Origin: an uncultured Saprospiraceae bacterium
GTDB taxonomy: Bacteria > Bacteroidota > Bacteroidia > Chitinophagales > Saprospiraceae
Direction of reading: 5' to 3'
Length of the DNA stretch: 64,000 nucleotides
Assembly: GCA_937950315.1 (NCBI GenBank)
Contig: CALFDU010000015.1
Coordinates: 1 to 64,000, forward strand
A program made the translations under genes and the position numbers. Each line of letters starts with the position of its first letter. Position 1 is the first letter of the stretch. Positions 44,122-53,497 of the stretch are shown in pieces. The notes under the pieces were generated by a model that worked only from the letters and a program-made list of their open reading frames with translations, had not been told where the DNA came from and did not search any database.

Positions 44122-45924
44122 TTGTTTTGCCTTTTTCAGAGTTATAACTTGTTGGGTCAACGTGCTCTGGTAATAGGCATTGACGGTTTGCGGTCAGATG
44201 TTTTCCATTCAAGTAATACACCTCATTTAGATAACCTAATCAGCAACGGATTGTATAGTCCTGATTGTCTCAATGATGATATAACCATAAGTGGGCCTGG
44301 GTGGTCTGCTATATTATGTGGGGTGAGATCTGAAAAACATGGTGTGACGAATAATGATTTTTCGTCAAATCAATATGATGACTATCCAACAATCATCAAA
44401 TACATTGAAGAGATAAATCCCTCTCTTAGTACCGTTTCGATTTGCCATTGGGCGCCTATCAATAATTCCATCATTCAAGGTTATGTGGATACGCAGGAAA
44501 ATGTGTCTTCTGATGTAGATGTAGAAGTTAGGGCGAGGTATTTCTTGGATGAGCATGATCCGGATTTATTGTTTTTACATTTTGATGAATGCGATGGTGC
44601 AGGTCATAGTACTGGGTTTTCAGGTGATTCACCAGATTATGTTGAAGCAATAGAAAAAACCGATTCGTTGATAGGAGAGGTGATCACCAGTTTGACTTCT
44701 AGGCCTAATTATGCTTCTGAAGACTGGGCTGTGTTTGTAACTTCTGATCATGGAGGTATAGGATTTAGTCATGGTGGAGCAACTCAAGAGGAGCGTCTTA
44801 TTCCTTTTATTATTTCAGGAAACTCCATTGATAATGTATTGGTTGAAAAAGATAGTAGTTTGGTTACGATTGCCAATTGCTTTCAGGATACCACTGAACT
44901 TCAGTTTGATGGCGAAAATGATTTTGTAGAATTTCCGCATATTTCGGCGTATGATTTTGGAAGAACCCAAGACTTCACGGTTGAGTGCAGAGTGCGCACT
45001 ACGATGGCTGCTGATGTGGCAATTATTGGGAACAAAGATTGGTCAAGCGGAGGGAATAGTGGATTTGTCTTTTCATTTAAGTTTGCAAGTGGTCCTGAGT
45101 GGAAGGTCAATATTGGTGATGGTACCAACAGAGCAGATCTAAACATAGGAGGCAGTATTGCTGACGATGAATGGCATAGTCTGGCAGTGACTTTTGATAG
45201 AGATGGAATGATGAAAATGTATGAAGAAGGCGTTTTTATAGGAGAGACTTCGATAGCTTCAGTGTTGGACATCAATACTGGTGAAGGGATCTTTCTTGGG
45301 ACAGATATTAATCAGGCTTTTGATTTTGGTGGATCCATTGCGGAAGTGAGAATATGGAATACAGTACTTGCAGAAAGTACAATTTTGGATTGGACTTGTA
45401 TAGAAGTGGATGACCAGCATCCTAATTATGATGCATTGCTTGGGTATTGGAAATTGGATGAACACGATGCAACAGTTGTCAAAGATTTTTCAAGCAATCA
45501 GAATGATGGGATTATTTCTGACGCTACTTGGTTGGCTACTGATTCTATATTTGAATACGATTATTCTTTGACACCAAGGTTGGTTGATTATCCTGTTTCA
45601 GTTTTGGGTCATCTATGTATTCCTGTTGATCCGGCATGGGATATTGATGGGCAAAGTTGGATTCCTGATTGTGAATATGGATTAACAAGCTGTGTCAATC
45701 CAGGCTATCTTACATGGAATGGATCTTTGTCTAACAATTGGCATGAGGCCGGAAATTGGGACAAAGAAAGGGTTCCACTTCCCTGTGACAATGTAGTGAT
45801 TCCTCAGGGTGCTCTCGTTAATATAGAAGCAGGTACAGCGGCAACATGTCATACCTTGATGACCAAGGGCAATGCAGAACTTTCGGTTGATGAAAATGCT
45901 GATTTGGAAGTACAGATTGAATAA
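44122..45924 (+). CDS. Secreted alkaline-phosphatase-superfamily protein with LamG domain
   Basis: About 600 residues from a TTG at 44122. The superfamily core opens ALVIGIDGLRSDVF (first metal Asp). It continues ISGPGWSAILCGVRSEKHGV, where a Ser replaces the usual Thr nucleophile. HFDECDGAGHSTGF (metal Asp and His) and TSDHGGIGFSHGG (Asp-His) follow. About 258-440 is a LamG/concanavalin-like sandwich (LQFDGENDFVEFPH, DEWHSLAVTFDRDG, GSIAEVRIWN). A short tail at 530-600 has TWNGSLSNNWHEAGNWDKERVPLPCDNV. No ATG precedes the core in frame; the frame is open to the crtB stop and upstream codons read as a better signal peptide (ILRFSFSQYILLFCLF), so the true start may be a rare codon near 44074-44089. 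Substrate probably a phosphodiester or phosphomonoester. Confidence 0.82.
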   Translation: MFCLFQSYNLLGQRALVIGIDGLRSDVFHSSNTPHLDNLISNGLYSPDCLNDDITISGPGWSAILCGVRSEKHGVTNNDFSSNQYDDYPTIIKYIEEINPSLSTVSICHWAPINNSIIQGYVDTQENVSSDVDVEVRARYFLDEHDPDLLFLHFDECDGAGHSTGFSGDSPDYVEAIEKTDSLIGEVITSLTSRPNYASEDWAVFVTSDHGGIGFSHGGATQEERLIPFIISGNSIDNVLVEKDSSLVTIANCFQDTTELQFDGENDFVEFPHISAYDFGRTQDFTVECRVRTTMAADVAIIGNKDWSSGGNSGFVFSFKFASGPEWKVNIGDGTNRADLNIGGSIADDEWHSLAVTFDRDGMMKMYEEGVFIGETSIASVLDINTGEGIFLGTDINQAFDFGGSIAEVRIWNTVLAESTILDWTCIEVDDQHPNYDALLGYWKLDEHDATVVKDFSSNQNDGIISDATWLATDSIFEYDYSLTPRLVDYPVSVLGHLCIPVDPAWDIDGQSWIPDCEYGLTSCVNPGYLTWNGSLSNNWHEAGNWDKERVPLPCDNVVIPQGALVNIEAGTAATCHTLMTKGNAELSVDENADLEVQIE

Positions 45925-45929
45925 TACTT

Positions 45930-47084
45930 TTATTTTCTGAGAACCCGAATAAATGATTTGAGAAAAGGAAGGGTAGGCAATGAGCTCATGATTTTCAATT
46001 CTTGCAACCAATTTGATTGTTGATTTAGGAAATCAAAAACGGTGGTGATTTTGTTTCTCTCTAATAATTGCATAAACACTTGTTTGCCAGGCAGTCTTTT
46101 TTCTATGATGACGTCCAGCAATGTTCCATCAAGCACTCTGAATTTTTTATTGGCAATTTTGGTCGTCGCCGAAATTGGATTTTTATTTGCTTTAAGCGCC
46201 TGGATAATCAAGGAGGATTGATCTTGTATTCTCTTAAATGCGTAACCACTGGATGCTTTGACCATACCACTTGCTGTTCCGATAAACATATGGTTTGGAC
46301 CTATGCTTTTTGGAAACTTAAAGTCGGTCATTGGGATTTTGTTGTATTCCTCTTCTTTTATTGAGTAATCGAGTCCAGGGTGATTTTTTTCTACATAGTT
46401 CTTTAGTAAAATGTTGTAGTCATCGCTTGATACTATATCGTTTGAAAAAATTGCGATTTCGATGAGTGCTTCGGTTTTGGAGTAGGGTAGGAGGTAGAAA
46501 AATCTGGTTTCGTTTTCTTGTGGTGTAGAGAAATCCATAAAAAGTGCAGTCGAATCATCGAAGTAAGAATCTTTGGATTCGACAACCCAACCTTTGAAAT
46601 GTTGCCACACGAAATTTGATTGTGAGAAATCGTAGTTATCTAAGATTCTGCTGTCAAAGCAAAATTTTCCTTGAATAGATTGATCAGATTTTAATTTTAG
46701 ATGAGCAAGATCTGGGGTCAACTCAAGATCAACTAGTTCATCTTTCATCCAGTGGATGTTTTGACTACTTTTTATTTGCGCAAGCGTATGACGATAATAA
46801 TCCTCGCCTTTAATTGTAAAGTACTTGTAAGGTGTAATTGGTTTTGTATGATCTGTGGACTGACTTTTAAAAGAAATTTTATCCCATGATTTGTGTGCCC
46901 AGTGATTGTAAAATTCATCGGTTTTGGACCAGTATGACCAGGTGCGATCATTTTTGTTTTTATCGTCTGGCTCGATGATCACAATTTGTTTGTCTGCGAA
47001 GTATGAATCCAATGACATTCTATAGGCGAGGCTTAGACCAGCACATCCTGCACCCACAATGATGAAGTCAAAGATTTTGTTCAT
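45930..47084 (-). CDS. crtY: Lycopene beta-cyclase
   Basis: 384 residues of the CrtY/CrtL flavoprotein family. The dinucleotide-binding motif is DFIIVGAGCAGLSLAYRMS at the N-terminus, followed by NDRTWSYWSK (a CrtY hallmark). Further along come SNFVWQHFKGWVVES, FMDFSTPQENETRFFYLLPYSKTEALIE, and GTASGMVKASSGYAFKRIQDQS. It forms beta-ionone rings on lycopene to give beta-carotene. It is convergent with the phosphatase-like gene, 5 bp apart. No hydroxylase (crtZ) or ketolase (crtW) is visible in the window. Confidence 0.95.
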   Translation of the reverse strand: MNKIFDFIIVGAGCAGLSLAYRMSLDSYFADKQIVIIEPDDKNKNDRTWSYWSKTDEFYNHWAHKSWDKISFKSQSTDHTKPITPYKYFTIKGEDYYRHTLAQIKSSQNIHWMKDELVDLELTPDLAHLKLKSDQSIQGKFCFDSRILDNYDFSQSNFVWQHFKGWVVESKDSYFDDSTALFMDFSTPQENETRFFYLLPYSKTEALIEIAIFSNDIVSSDDYNILLKNYVEKNHPGLDYSIKEEEYNKIPMTDFKFPKSIGPNHMFIGTASGMVKASSGYAFKRIQDQSSLIIQALKANKNPISATTKIANKKFRVLDGTLLDVIIEKRLPGKQVFMQLLERNKITTVFDFLNQQSNWLQELKIMSSLPTLPFLKSFIRVLRK

Positions 47085-47118
47085 GGGATTAAAGGTATGA
47101 TATTCTTAAAAAATGAGA

Positions 47119-47148
47119 GACTCGATGTTTAATTAAAAACACCGAGTC
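47119..47148 (-). terminator. Terminator after the Nfu gene
   Basis: A 12-bp stem with one A-C mismatch (GACTCGATGTTT at 47119-47130 with 47137-47148) and a 6-nt loop. On the minus strand a U-rich run follows after two to three bases. It lies 26 bp past the stop of the 47175 gene. Confidence 0.75.
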
Positions 47149-47174
47149 TACTACATAACCTGAACTGTTTTATC

Positions 47175-47783
47175 TTAACCCATTTCGGCCACTACTTCTG
47201 TTACTTGAGGAACCATTCTTTTCAGCATTCCTTCGATACCAGATTTAAGTGTTACCGTTGATGAAGGACATCCACTGCATGATCCTTGAAGGATTACGCT
47301 TACAACTCCTTTGTTGAAGGATTTGAATTCGATGTTACCACCATCCATTTCTACGGCAGGCTTAACATAGGTGTTAATTAACTCTTTTATTTTCTTTACA
47401 AGTTCGACTTCATCTCCAGTGTATTCAATACCTGTTGATTCTGCTTCAAGTTTTGCTTGTGCTTCTTCAAATCCTTCGTTGATGATGGTTTTACCCGCCT
47501 CGACGTAGTCTTTGATGAACTCTTTGCCTTTTAACATCACGTCTTCCCACTGGTAGTTCATTTCCTTGGTAAGGGTGACAAAATTGTTGCAGATATATAC
47601 TCCTTTTACATATGGCAATTTAAATAATTCATTTGCCAGAGGCGACCAATCGGTAGCCAAGTCAGGGGTTCTAAAATCTGCAGTTCCTCTGTAAAGCATT
47701 TTATTGGTAACAAACTTAAGCGACTCAGGATTGGGAGTCTGCTCTGTATAGATCATTACCGGACTTTTTGTTGCTGTTTCCAT
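47175..47783 (-). CDS. NifU/Nfu-family iron-sulfur cluster carrier
   Basis: 202 residues in two domains. The N-terminal Nfu_N domain (about 10-100) opens MIYTEQTPNPESLKFVTNKML and includes SPLANELFKLPYVKGVYI. The C-terminal NifU domain (about 128-202) has the cluster-binding pair Cys169 and Cys172 in GSCSGCPSSTVTLKSGIE. This architecture carries a 4Fe-4S cluster between two subunits and hands it to target proteins. It lies 68 bp downstream of aspS on the same strand. Confidence 0.94.
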   Translation of the reverse strand: METATKSPVMIYTEQTPNPESLKFVTNKMLYRGTADFRTPDLATDWSPLANELFKLPYVKGVYICNNFVTLTKEMNYQWEDVMLKGKEFIKDYVEAGKTIINEGFEEAQAKLEAESTGIEYTGDEVELVKKIKELINTYVKPAVEMDGGNIEFKSFNKGVVSVILQGSCSGCPSSTVTLKSGIEGMLKRMVPQVTEVVAEMG

Positions 47784-47851
47784 TGTTATTTAATTTTGCA
47801 ATTGTACATTTTCAACACCTCTAAATTAGTATTTGTTTCCAATGTCTCTGT

Positions 47852-49624
47852 TTATTGGTCCGCTTTTACAGTTAAATCAATATTTAATTCTTTCAATTGC
47901 TCATTATCAATCAATGAAGGCGCGTCAATCATCATATCTCGACCCGAATTGTTCTTAGGGAAGGCAATGAAATCTCTGATTGAATCTTGGCCGTTCATTA
48001 CAGCACAAAGTCTATCAAAACCGAAGGCCAAACCACCATGTGGAGGCGCTCCATACTCAAATGCTCCCATTAAGAACCCAAACTGGTCCTCTGCTTCTTC
48101 CTTGGTGAACCCAAGTAAATCAAAATTCTTCTGCTGAAGGGCTCTATCGTGGATTCTGATCGATCCTCCTCCGATTTCTGATCCATTGATCACTAAGTCA
48201 TATGCATCTGCTCTCAAGGCTTTCATTGTCTCATGATCACCGTTGAGCATTTTTTCAACATCTTCTTTCTTTGGTGCCGTGAAAGGGTGGTGCATTGCAT
48301 GGAATCTCTCTGATTCTTCATCCCATTCTAATAGTGGGAAGTCAATGACCCAAAGTGGCTTATAGTCACCTTCTTTCATCAAGCCCAATCTTCTACCCAT
48401 TTCCAATCTCAATTCGTTCAATTGTTTTTGGGTTTTTTCTGTTTCTCCGCTTAGCATGAAAACGATATCTCCATTCTCTGCTCCTAGCTTCTCTTTCCAA
48501 GCATTCAAGACCTCGTCTGAAAAGAATTTTCCAATGGTCGACTTGATGCTTCCATCGGTGTTGTATTTTATATACACCAAACCTTTGGCACCAATCTGCG
48601 GTCTCATGACCCAGTCAGTCAGCTTTTTTAAATCCTTATTGGAGTAGTCTTCTGTTATTCCTTTTGCCGTAATGGCTCCTACATACTCGGCGCTATCGAA
48701 AACTCCAAATCCTTGTCCTTTTGCTACATCCATCATTTCGACCAACTCCATGTCAAATCTTAAATCAGGTTTGTCACTTCCGAATCTTTTGATGGCTTCA
48801 TCGTAGCTCATCCAAGGAAATTTAGGCAATTCGATTCCCTTCATTTCTTTGAAAAGGTACCTGGTTAAACCTTCAAAAGTTTCCAAAATCTGATCTCTGG
48901 TCACGAAAGACATTTCGCAATCTATCTGTGTAAATTCTGGTTGTCTATCCGCTCTTAAATCTTCGTCTCTAAAGCACTTCACTATCTGGAAGTATTTGTC
49001 CATTCCTGCTACCATCAGAATTTGCTTGAAAGTCTGAGGTGACTGGGGTAGGGCATAAAACTGGCCAGGATTCATTCTACTCGGAACAACAAAATCTCTT
49101 GCTCCCTCCGGTGTGCTTTTTATTAAAACCGGAGTCTCAACTTCTATGAAGTCTTGGTCCGATAAATATTTTCTTGTTTCTACTGCCAGCTTTCCTCTGA
49201 AGATTAGATTCTCTTGAACAGGCTTACGTCTGATATCGAGGTAACGGTATTTCATTCTGATATCATCTCCACCATCTGACTCATCTTCGATGGTAAAAGG
49301 TGGTGTTTTAGATGCATTCAGAACTTTTAGTTCTGTAACCTTGATTTCAATATCACCTGTCGGTCTGTTGGGGTTTTTACTTGATCGTTCATTTACCTCT
49401 CCCGTGATGGTAATAACATATTCTCTTCCAAGCTTTCTTGCTTGAGAGCATAGGTCAGCATCATCTTCCATATTGAAGACAAGCTGAGTAATTCCATATC
49501 TATCTCGTAAATCAACGAAAGTTAAACCACCAAGATCTCTGCTAGATTGAACCCATCCACTTAGGGTTACAGTGCTGTTGACTTGGTCAATTCTTAATTC
49601 ACCACAATTATGACTTCTGTACAT
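47852..49624 (-). CDS. aspS: Aspartyl-tRNA synthetase
   Basis: 590 residues, usual length of the bacterial-type class II enzyme. The N-terminal OB anticodon domain (1-105) starts [44 protein letters not shown]-like. Motif 2 is [23 protein letters not shown], the GAD insertion lies at about 290-410, and motif 3 is [13 protein letters not shown] near 545. The bacterial GAD insertion is present, so it is not an archaeal-type enzyme. Whether it is discriminating for tRNA-Asp cannot be settled by eye. It charges tRNA-Asp in the cytoplasm. Confidence 0.97.
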   Translation of the reverse strand: MYRSHNCGELRIDQVNSTVTLSGWVQSSRDLGGLTFVDLRDRYGITQLVFNMEDDADLCSQARKLGREYVITITGEVNERSSKNPNRPTGDIEIKVTELKVLNASKTPPFTIEDESDGGDDIRMKYRYLDIRRKPVQENLIFRGKLAVETRKYLSDQDFIEVETPVLIKSTPEGARDFVVPSRMNPGQFYALPQSPQTFKQILMVAGMDKYFQIVKCFRDEDLRADRQPEFTQIDCEMSFVTRDQILETFEGLTRYLFKEMKGIELPKFPWMSYDEAIKRFGSDKPDLRFDMELVEMMDVAKGQGFGVFDSAEYVGAITAKGITEDYSNKDLKKLTDWVMRPQIGAKGLVYIKYNTDGSIKSTIGKFFSDEVLNAWKEKLGAENGDIVFMLSGETEKTQKQLNELRLEMGRRLGLMKEGDYKPLWVIDFPLLEWDEESERFHAMHHPFTAPKKEDVEKMLNGDHETMKALRADAYDLVINGSEIGGGSIRIHDRALQQKNFDLLGFTKEEAEDQFGFLMGAFEYGAPPHGGLAFGFDRLCAVMNGQDSIRDFIAFPKNNSGRDMMIDAPSLIDNEQLKELNIDLTVKADQ

Positions 49625-49711
49625 TTAATTTTTGTTTAAGAGCTGCAAATTTAAGGATTAAAACGATAACCCTACAGTTCAGCTACTTAATTAAAAAGTA
49701 ATAATTATGGC

Positions 49712-52700
49712 TTATTTCATCAATGTAATGGTACCTGTCTGCGTTCTTTCTCTGTTGAAATCATCGACTACAGTTACTATGTATGAATAAACGTTCTGAT
49801 CAGCAAGTCTGCCTTTGAACATTCCATTCCATCCTTCTTGGTCGGTATTTGGATTGAAGTCAACGCCTCTAAACACCACTTCACCCCATCTATCGAATAT
49901 GAACCATTCTTTGACAATCACCACATTTTTATTGGCATAAACGGTAACCATGTCATTGAGTCCATCTCCATCTGGAGTAAATACATTTGGTATATACACC
50001 TTCATTTCTGGAAGAATTTCTACTGGTACAACACAAGTTTCTTCTGTACCACATTCATCAACAGCTACATAATGTACATCAAATGATATGTAGTCGTTAC
50101 ATGCATCACTTACCAAGTCTGGATCGTAATCAAACGTAAGTTCGGCGTCCAATCTTGAAGTCTGTACATTGGCTGATAGTAAATAGTCGTAGATATATGC
50201 TTCAAGATCATCCTCAAGACATGAGACTGAAAGTGGATCTGGGCAATCGATGAATATGTCATTGAAATCTATGAAGCTTACTTCTGTTTCACATTCTGCT
50301 ACGTTTCCACATGCATCAGTGGCAATCAAAGTCATCGTTTCAACATCCCCGCAACCGAGGTCACTAACATTAGAATTAAATGAATAATCCAACGTGACTT
50401 CAGAGCAGTTGTCTAACAATCCTGTTGTTTCAAGTATTTCATTTATCTGAGATTGAGCACTTCCCAATGAAAGGTCAATCGTTCTTTCTGACTCACATAT
50501 AATTTGTGGTAATTCGTTGTCTTCTATGGTGATAACATGTGCACAAGAAAGTGTATTGTCACAATCGTCTGTTGTAATGAATACAACTTCAACTTCTCCA
50601 CATACAGTACCTAAATCTTCAGGTAAATTGTTTGTAACTGGAATATCAAATCCTGCAAAATCTTGAGCTGTTACTCCTGCTATCCAAGCATTAAGTGTAG
50701 CTTCTGTATCTTCTCCACAAGTCAGAGTAAGATCTGTAGGGCAGTTAATTACTGGAGATACATCAACGTTTCCAGAGATGGTAGCTGTACAAGATGCAAC
50801 AGCTCCACAAGCTGAAGCAATCTCAAAAGTTACTTCTCCCATAATAAATCCACAGTCGAATATAATCGTTTCTGGTCCGTAGTTGTTTGATATTTCTAAT
50901 CCAAAATCACAAGGATCAACCACTGAGGCAGTAGCAATCCAATCTTGGACAGCTGCATCAATGTCAGTAACACTTGAATCAAGGATCAAATTATCTGGAC
51001 ATGTGATTCCAATGTTAGAATCATCAAATATGTTTATTCTTCCTACACAAACTGATTGGTTTCCGCAAATGTCTGTTGCAGTAAATGATACATCATAGTG
51101 ACCTGAGTCTCCACAAGTAATCGTAAAATCAGCATCACCAAAATCATTTTCTATGATAGCAATTCCACAATTATCTGTTGCAGTAACCGAAGCAATCCAA
51201 TCATTGATGGCTGCCATATCAGCTCCACACGTAAGGTTAAGTTCTTGCGGGCATAGAATGTCTGGCACAGTAGTATCTTCTACAATAAGCTGTGTGCTAC
51301 AATTTACATCTTGACCACAATCGTCTACACCTGAAAATAATATTTCAGTAATGCCACAATTCGTTTCTACTATAGTAAAGTCATTGTTTAATGTTATTTC
51401 ATTTCCTTCAAAATCTTCCGCTGAAGCAGTGGCAAGCCAGTTGGCAATGATGTTATCATTGTCTGGATCTCCGCATTCTACAGTCAATGGATCTGGGCAA
51501 TTGACCAATCCACTAATATCTTGAGCCGCTACTATGTTGGCCGTACATGATTTTTCAATTCCACAATCATTGATTGCAGTGAAAGTTACAGCGATTGATA
51601 AGTAATCACATTCTACTTCTAAATCTGCAGGATCGAAATCATTTGTTACATCGTAATCAACAGCAAGACATGGATCATCAGTAGTTGCCAGTTCAAGCCA
51701 ACTATTTACAGTTGTAAGCAAGTTGGGATCTTCTAGATCAACTTCTAAATCTGATGGACACAGTACTGAGTAAGCATCTGGATCTGTAACGAGAATCAAA
51801 GCAGTGGTTGTAGCGGCATTACCGCAATCATCTGTAGCAGTAAATGTCACAATCATTTCTCCTGATTGTTCGCATGAAGGCATAAAGCCAGTGTAGTCAT
51901 TGCTTATCGTTACATCCGAACAAGCGTCTTCAATCATAGCTGTTCCTTGATTGTCTAGCCAATCTGCGATCTGTGAATCATCCATTCCACAATCCAAGCT
52001 TAGATTCTCAACACTTGTAACAAAAACAGGAGGTGTAGAGTCATCAATAGTAATCAATGCTTCGGTGGTCAAAAGTGTACCGCAATCATCTGTAAACGTG
52101 AAGTTTACAATAACGCTACCTGTAAGTCCGCAACCTGTATTTTCATCGCCTGGAGTATAATCATGTGACCATGCTGGATTACTACCACAACTCGATACTT
52201 CTGCACCAGCATTGTTGGTTAACCATTGATTGATAGCATTCTGATGTCCTGCTTCATCACATTCTAGTGTTAAATCTGAAGCGGTTTCTGTTAATAAAGC
52301 ATCTTGAAATGACAATACATTGTATTCTTGTATACAAGTATATTCAATACCTTCTAAATCTATGGTGTATGTTCTATTTATCTTTAAAGTATCATTGATA
52401 CAATCGGTAGGAGTATTTACTGTAATATCAACCGCAGAAACAATTCCGTCAACACATCTATCTGTAATCAGTAATAGATTTTGTGCTACAAGTGAATCTA
52501 GATCAGAAGAGCCAGTTGTGATTCCATCTAGGTATACAGAATCAATTGGTGGTAAATCTGACATACACGGCAGCACAGTAGGTTGAGAAAGACATTCAAA
52601 TCTAAAGGCACAACACTCTTCAACAAAGAAGGTAGTGTCTTTGACACAACCCAGTCTATCTTCTACAAAAATGGTGTAGTTGCCTTCTACAATGTCGGTA

Positions 52701-53236
52701 ATCTCAAAAGGAATGGCACCATCAAAAGATGTAGTTGTAAAAGTTCCTCCTCCTGGCAAGGCGTATGAAAGTGTATACTCTGCTGTTCCTCCAGCTACGT
52801 TTACAATATAATCAGCTGAATTTTCTCCAGCTTGACAGCCAAATGTAAAATCGTTGATGACTAAATCTGGACCCGCTGCAATCTGTGCCGTACTGGTAGA
52901 AAAGCAAGATGGATCTGATTTTCTTCTCACTATGATAAGATAATCATCAATTCCTAAGCCTCCAAAAAAGAAATCGTCTTGCCAGGTCACTCCGGCATCG
53001 ATTGAATATTCTAAATCTGGATCAGGACCTCCTTGAACATTAACGGTAATAGTACCGTTCATGAGGTCACAGTATGCACCGGTAACGTCTGGGAAACCAA
53101 TAACAATATCGCTTACATCAGTTGCATAAGCGGATTCGATTGTAGTATCATTCATTTCAGGCACACCCGTTGCAAACGAGAATGATGCAAAAAATGATAA
53201 TAATACTACGTGTAAAACAGTCAGGGATGGTAACAT
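49712..53236 (-). CDS. Giant T9SS type B surface protein with nine HYR-like repeats
   Basis: About 1174 residues from the ATG at 53234-53236; the frame is open 31 codons further but only this start gives a signal peptide (ending SFATG). An N-terminal region (about 30-200) has two SprB-like sandwiches (DLEYSIDAGVTWQDD, PSCFSTS). From about residue 319 to 1078 there are nine units of roughly 85 residues, each with an L-x-L-x-C-G start, a helix with INxWL, a central Cys, an N-D-F/Y turn and a V-x-F-x-x-x-D-x-C-G core. The end (1078-1174) is a gliding-motility-type T9SS type B sorting domain (YIPNVFTPDGDGLND, FDRWGEVVF, GWNGMFKG). It is probably a surface adhesin. Monocistronic. Confidence 0.9.
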   Translation of the reverse strand: MLPSLTVLHVVLLSFFASFSFATGVPEMNDTTIESAYATDVSDIVIGFPDVTGAYCDLMNGTITVNVQGGPDPDLEYSIDAGVTWQDDFFFGGLGIDDYLIIVRRKSDPSCFSTSTAQIAAGPDLVINDFTFGCQAGENSADYIVNVAGGTAEYTLSYALPGGGTFTTTSFDGAIPFEITDIVEGNYTIFVEDRLGCVKDTTFFVEECCAFRFECLSQPTVLPCMSDLPPIDSVYLDGITTGSSDLDSLVAQNLLLITDRCVDGIVSAVDITVNTPTDCINDTLKINRTYTIDLEGIEYTCIQEYNVLSFQDALLTETASDLTLECDEAGHQNAINQWLTNNAGAEVSSCGSNPAWSHDYTPGDENTGCGLTGSVIVNFTFTDDCGTLLTTEALITIDDSTPPVFVTSVENLSLDCGMDDSQIADWLDNQGTAMIEDACSDVTISNDYTGFMPSCEQSGEMIVTFTATDDCGNAATTTALILVTDPDAYSVLCPSDLEVDLEDPNLLTTVNSWLELATTDDPCLAVDYDVTNDFDPADLEVECDYLSIAVTFTAINDCGIEKSCTANIVAAQDISGLVNCPDPLTVECGDPDNDNIIANWLATASAEDFEGNEITLNNDFTIVETNCGITEILFSGVDDCGQDVNCSTQLIVEDTTVPDILCPQELNLTCGADMAAINDWIASVTATDNCGIAIIENDFGDADFTITCGDSGHYDVSFTATDICGNQSVCVGRINIFDDSNIGITCPDNLILDSSVTDIDAAVQDWIATASVVDPCDFGLEISNNYGPETIIFDCGFIMGEVTFEIASACGAVASCTATISGNVDVSPVINCPTDLTLTCGEDTEATLNAWIAGVTAQDFAGFDIPVTNNLPEDLGTVCGEVEVVFITTDDCDNTLSCAHVITIEDNELPQIICESERTIDLSLGSAQSQINEILETTGLLDNCSEVTLDYSFNSNVSDLGCGDVETMTLIATDACGNVAECETEVSFIDFNDIFIDCPDPLSVSCLEDDLEAYIYDYLLSANVQTSRLDAELTFDYDPDLVSDACNDYISFDVHYVAVDECGTEETCVVPVEILPEMKVYIPNVFTPDGDGLNDMVTVYANKNVVIVKEWFIFDRWGEVVFRGVDFNPNTDQEGWNGMFKGRLADQNVYSYIVTVVDDFNRERTQTGTITLMK

Positions 53237-53286
53237 CGTATTATTTCGTTTTTTATAGTTATCTATAAGACAATCTACAAATGCTC

Positions 53287-53314
53287 TACCCCTATACGAT
53301 TTCAGTACCCCTAT
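53287..53314 (-). promoter_or_regulatory. Direct repeat TACCCCTAT upstream of the giant surface protein
   Basis: TACCCCTAT occurs at 53287-53295 and again at 53306-53314, a 19-bp period. The repeats lie 51-78 bp upstream of the ATG at 53236. The heptamer TACCCCT fits the NarL-type response-regulator consensus TACYYMT. They are plausible activator sites; orientation relative to the minus gene is reversed. Confidence 0.4.
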
Positions 53315-53497
53315 GCATCGGAGGTACATATTGAAAAAAAGTTAATAGAAAATAACCAATATTAATAGAATTGCCTCTTTTGAAACACCCTATTTTACTG
53401 AATTTTAAGGCTTTTGGGGTCAAAATGTATACCATTATACAAATCGAAAAATTTATTAAAAATATTTTGTTAAAGATTCAAATTTTAGTCGCTGCGA

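Noticed and set aside
53237-53329. Upstream start for the giant surface protein
   Set aside because: The added 31 residues are basic and Cys-containing with no export signal; the promoter-like repeats lie in this stretch.
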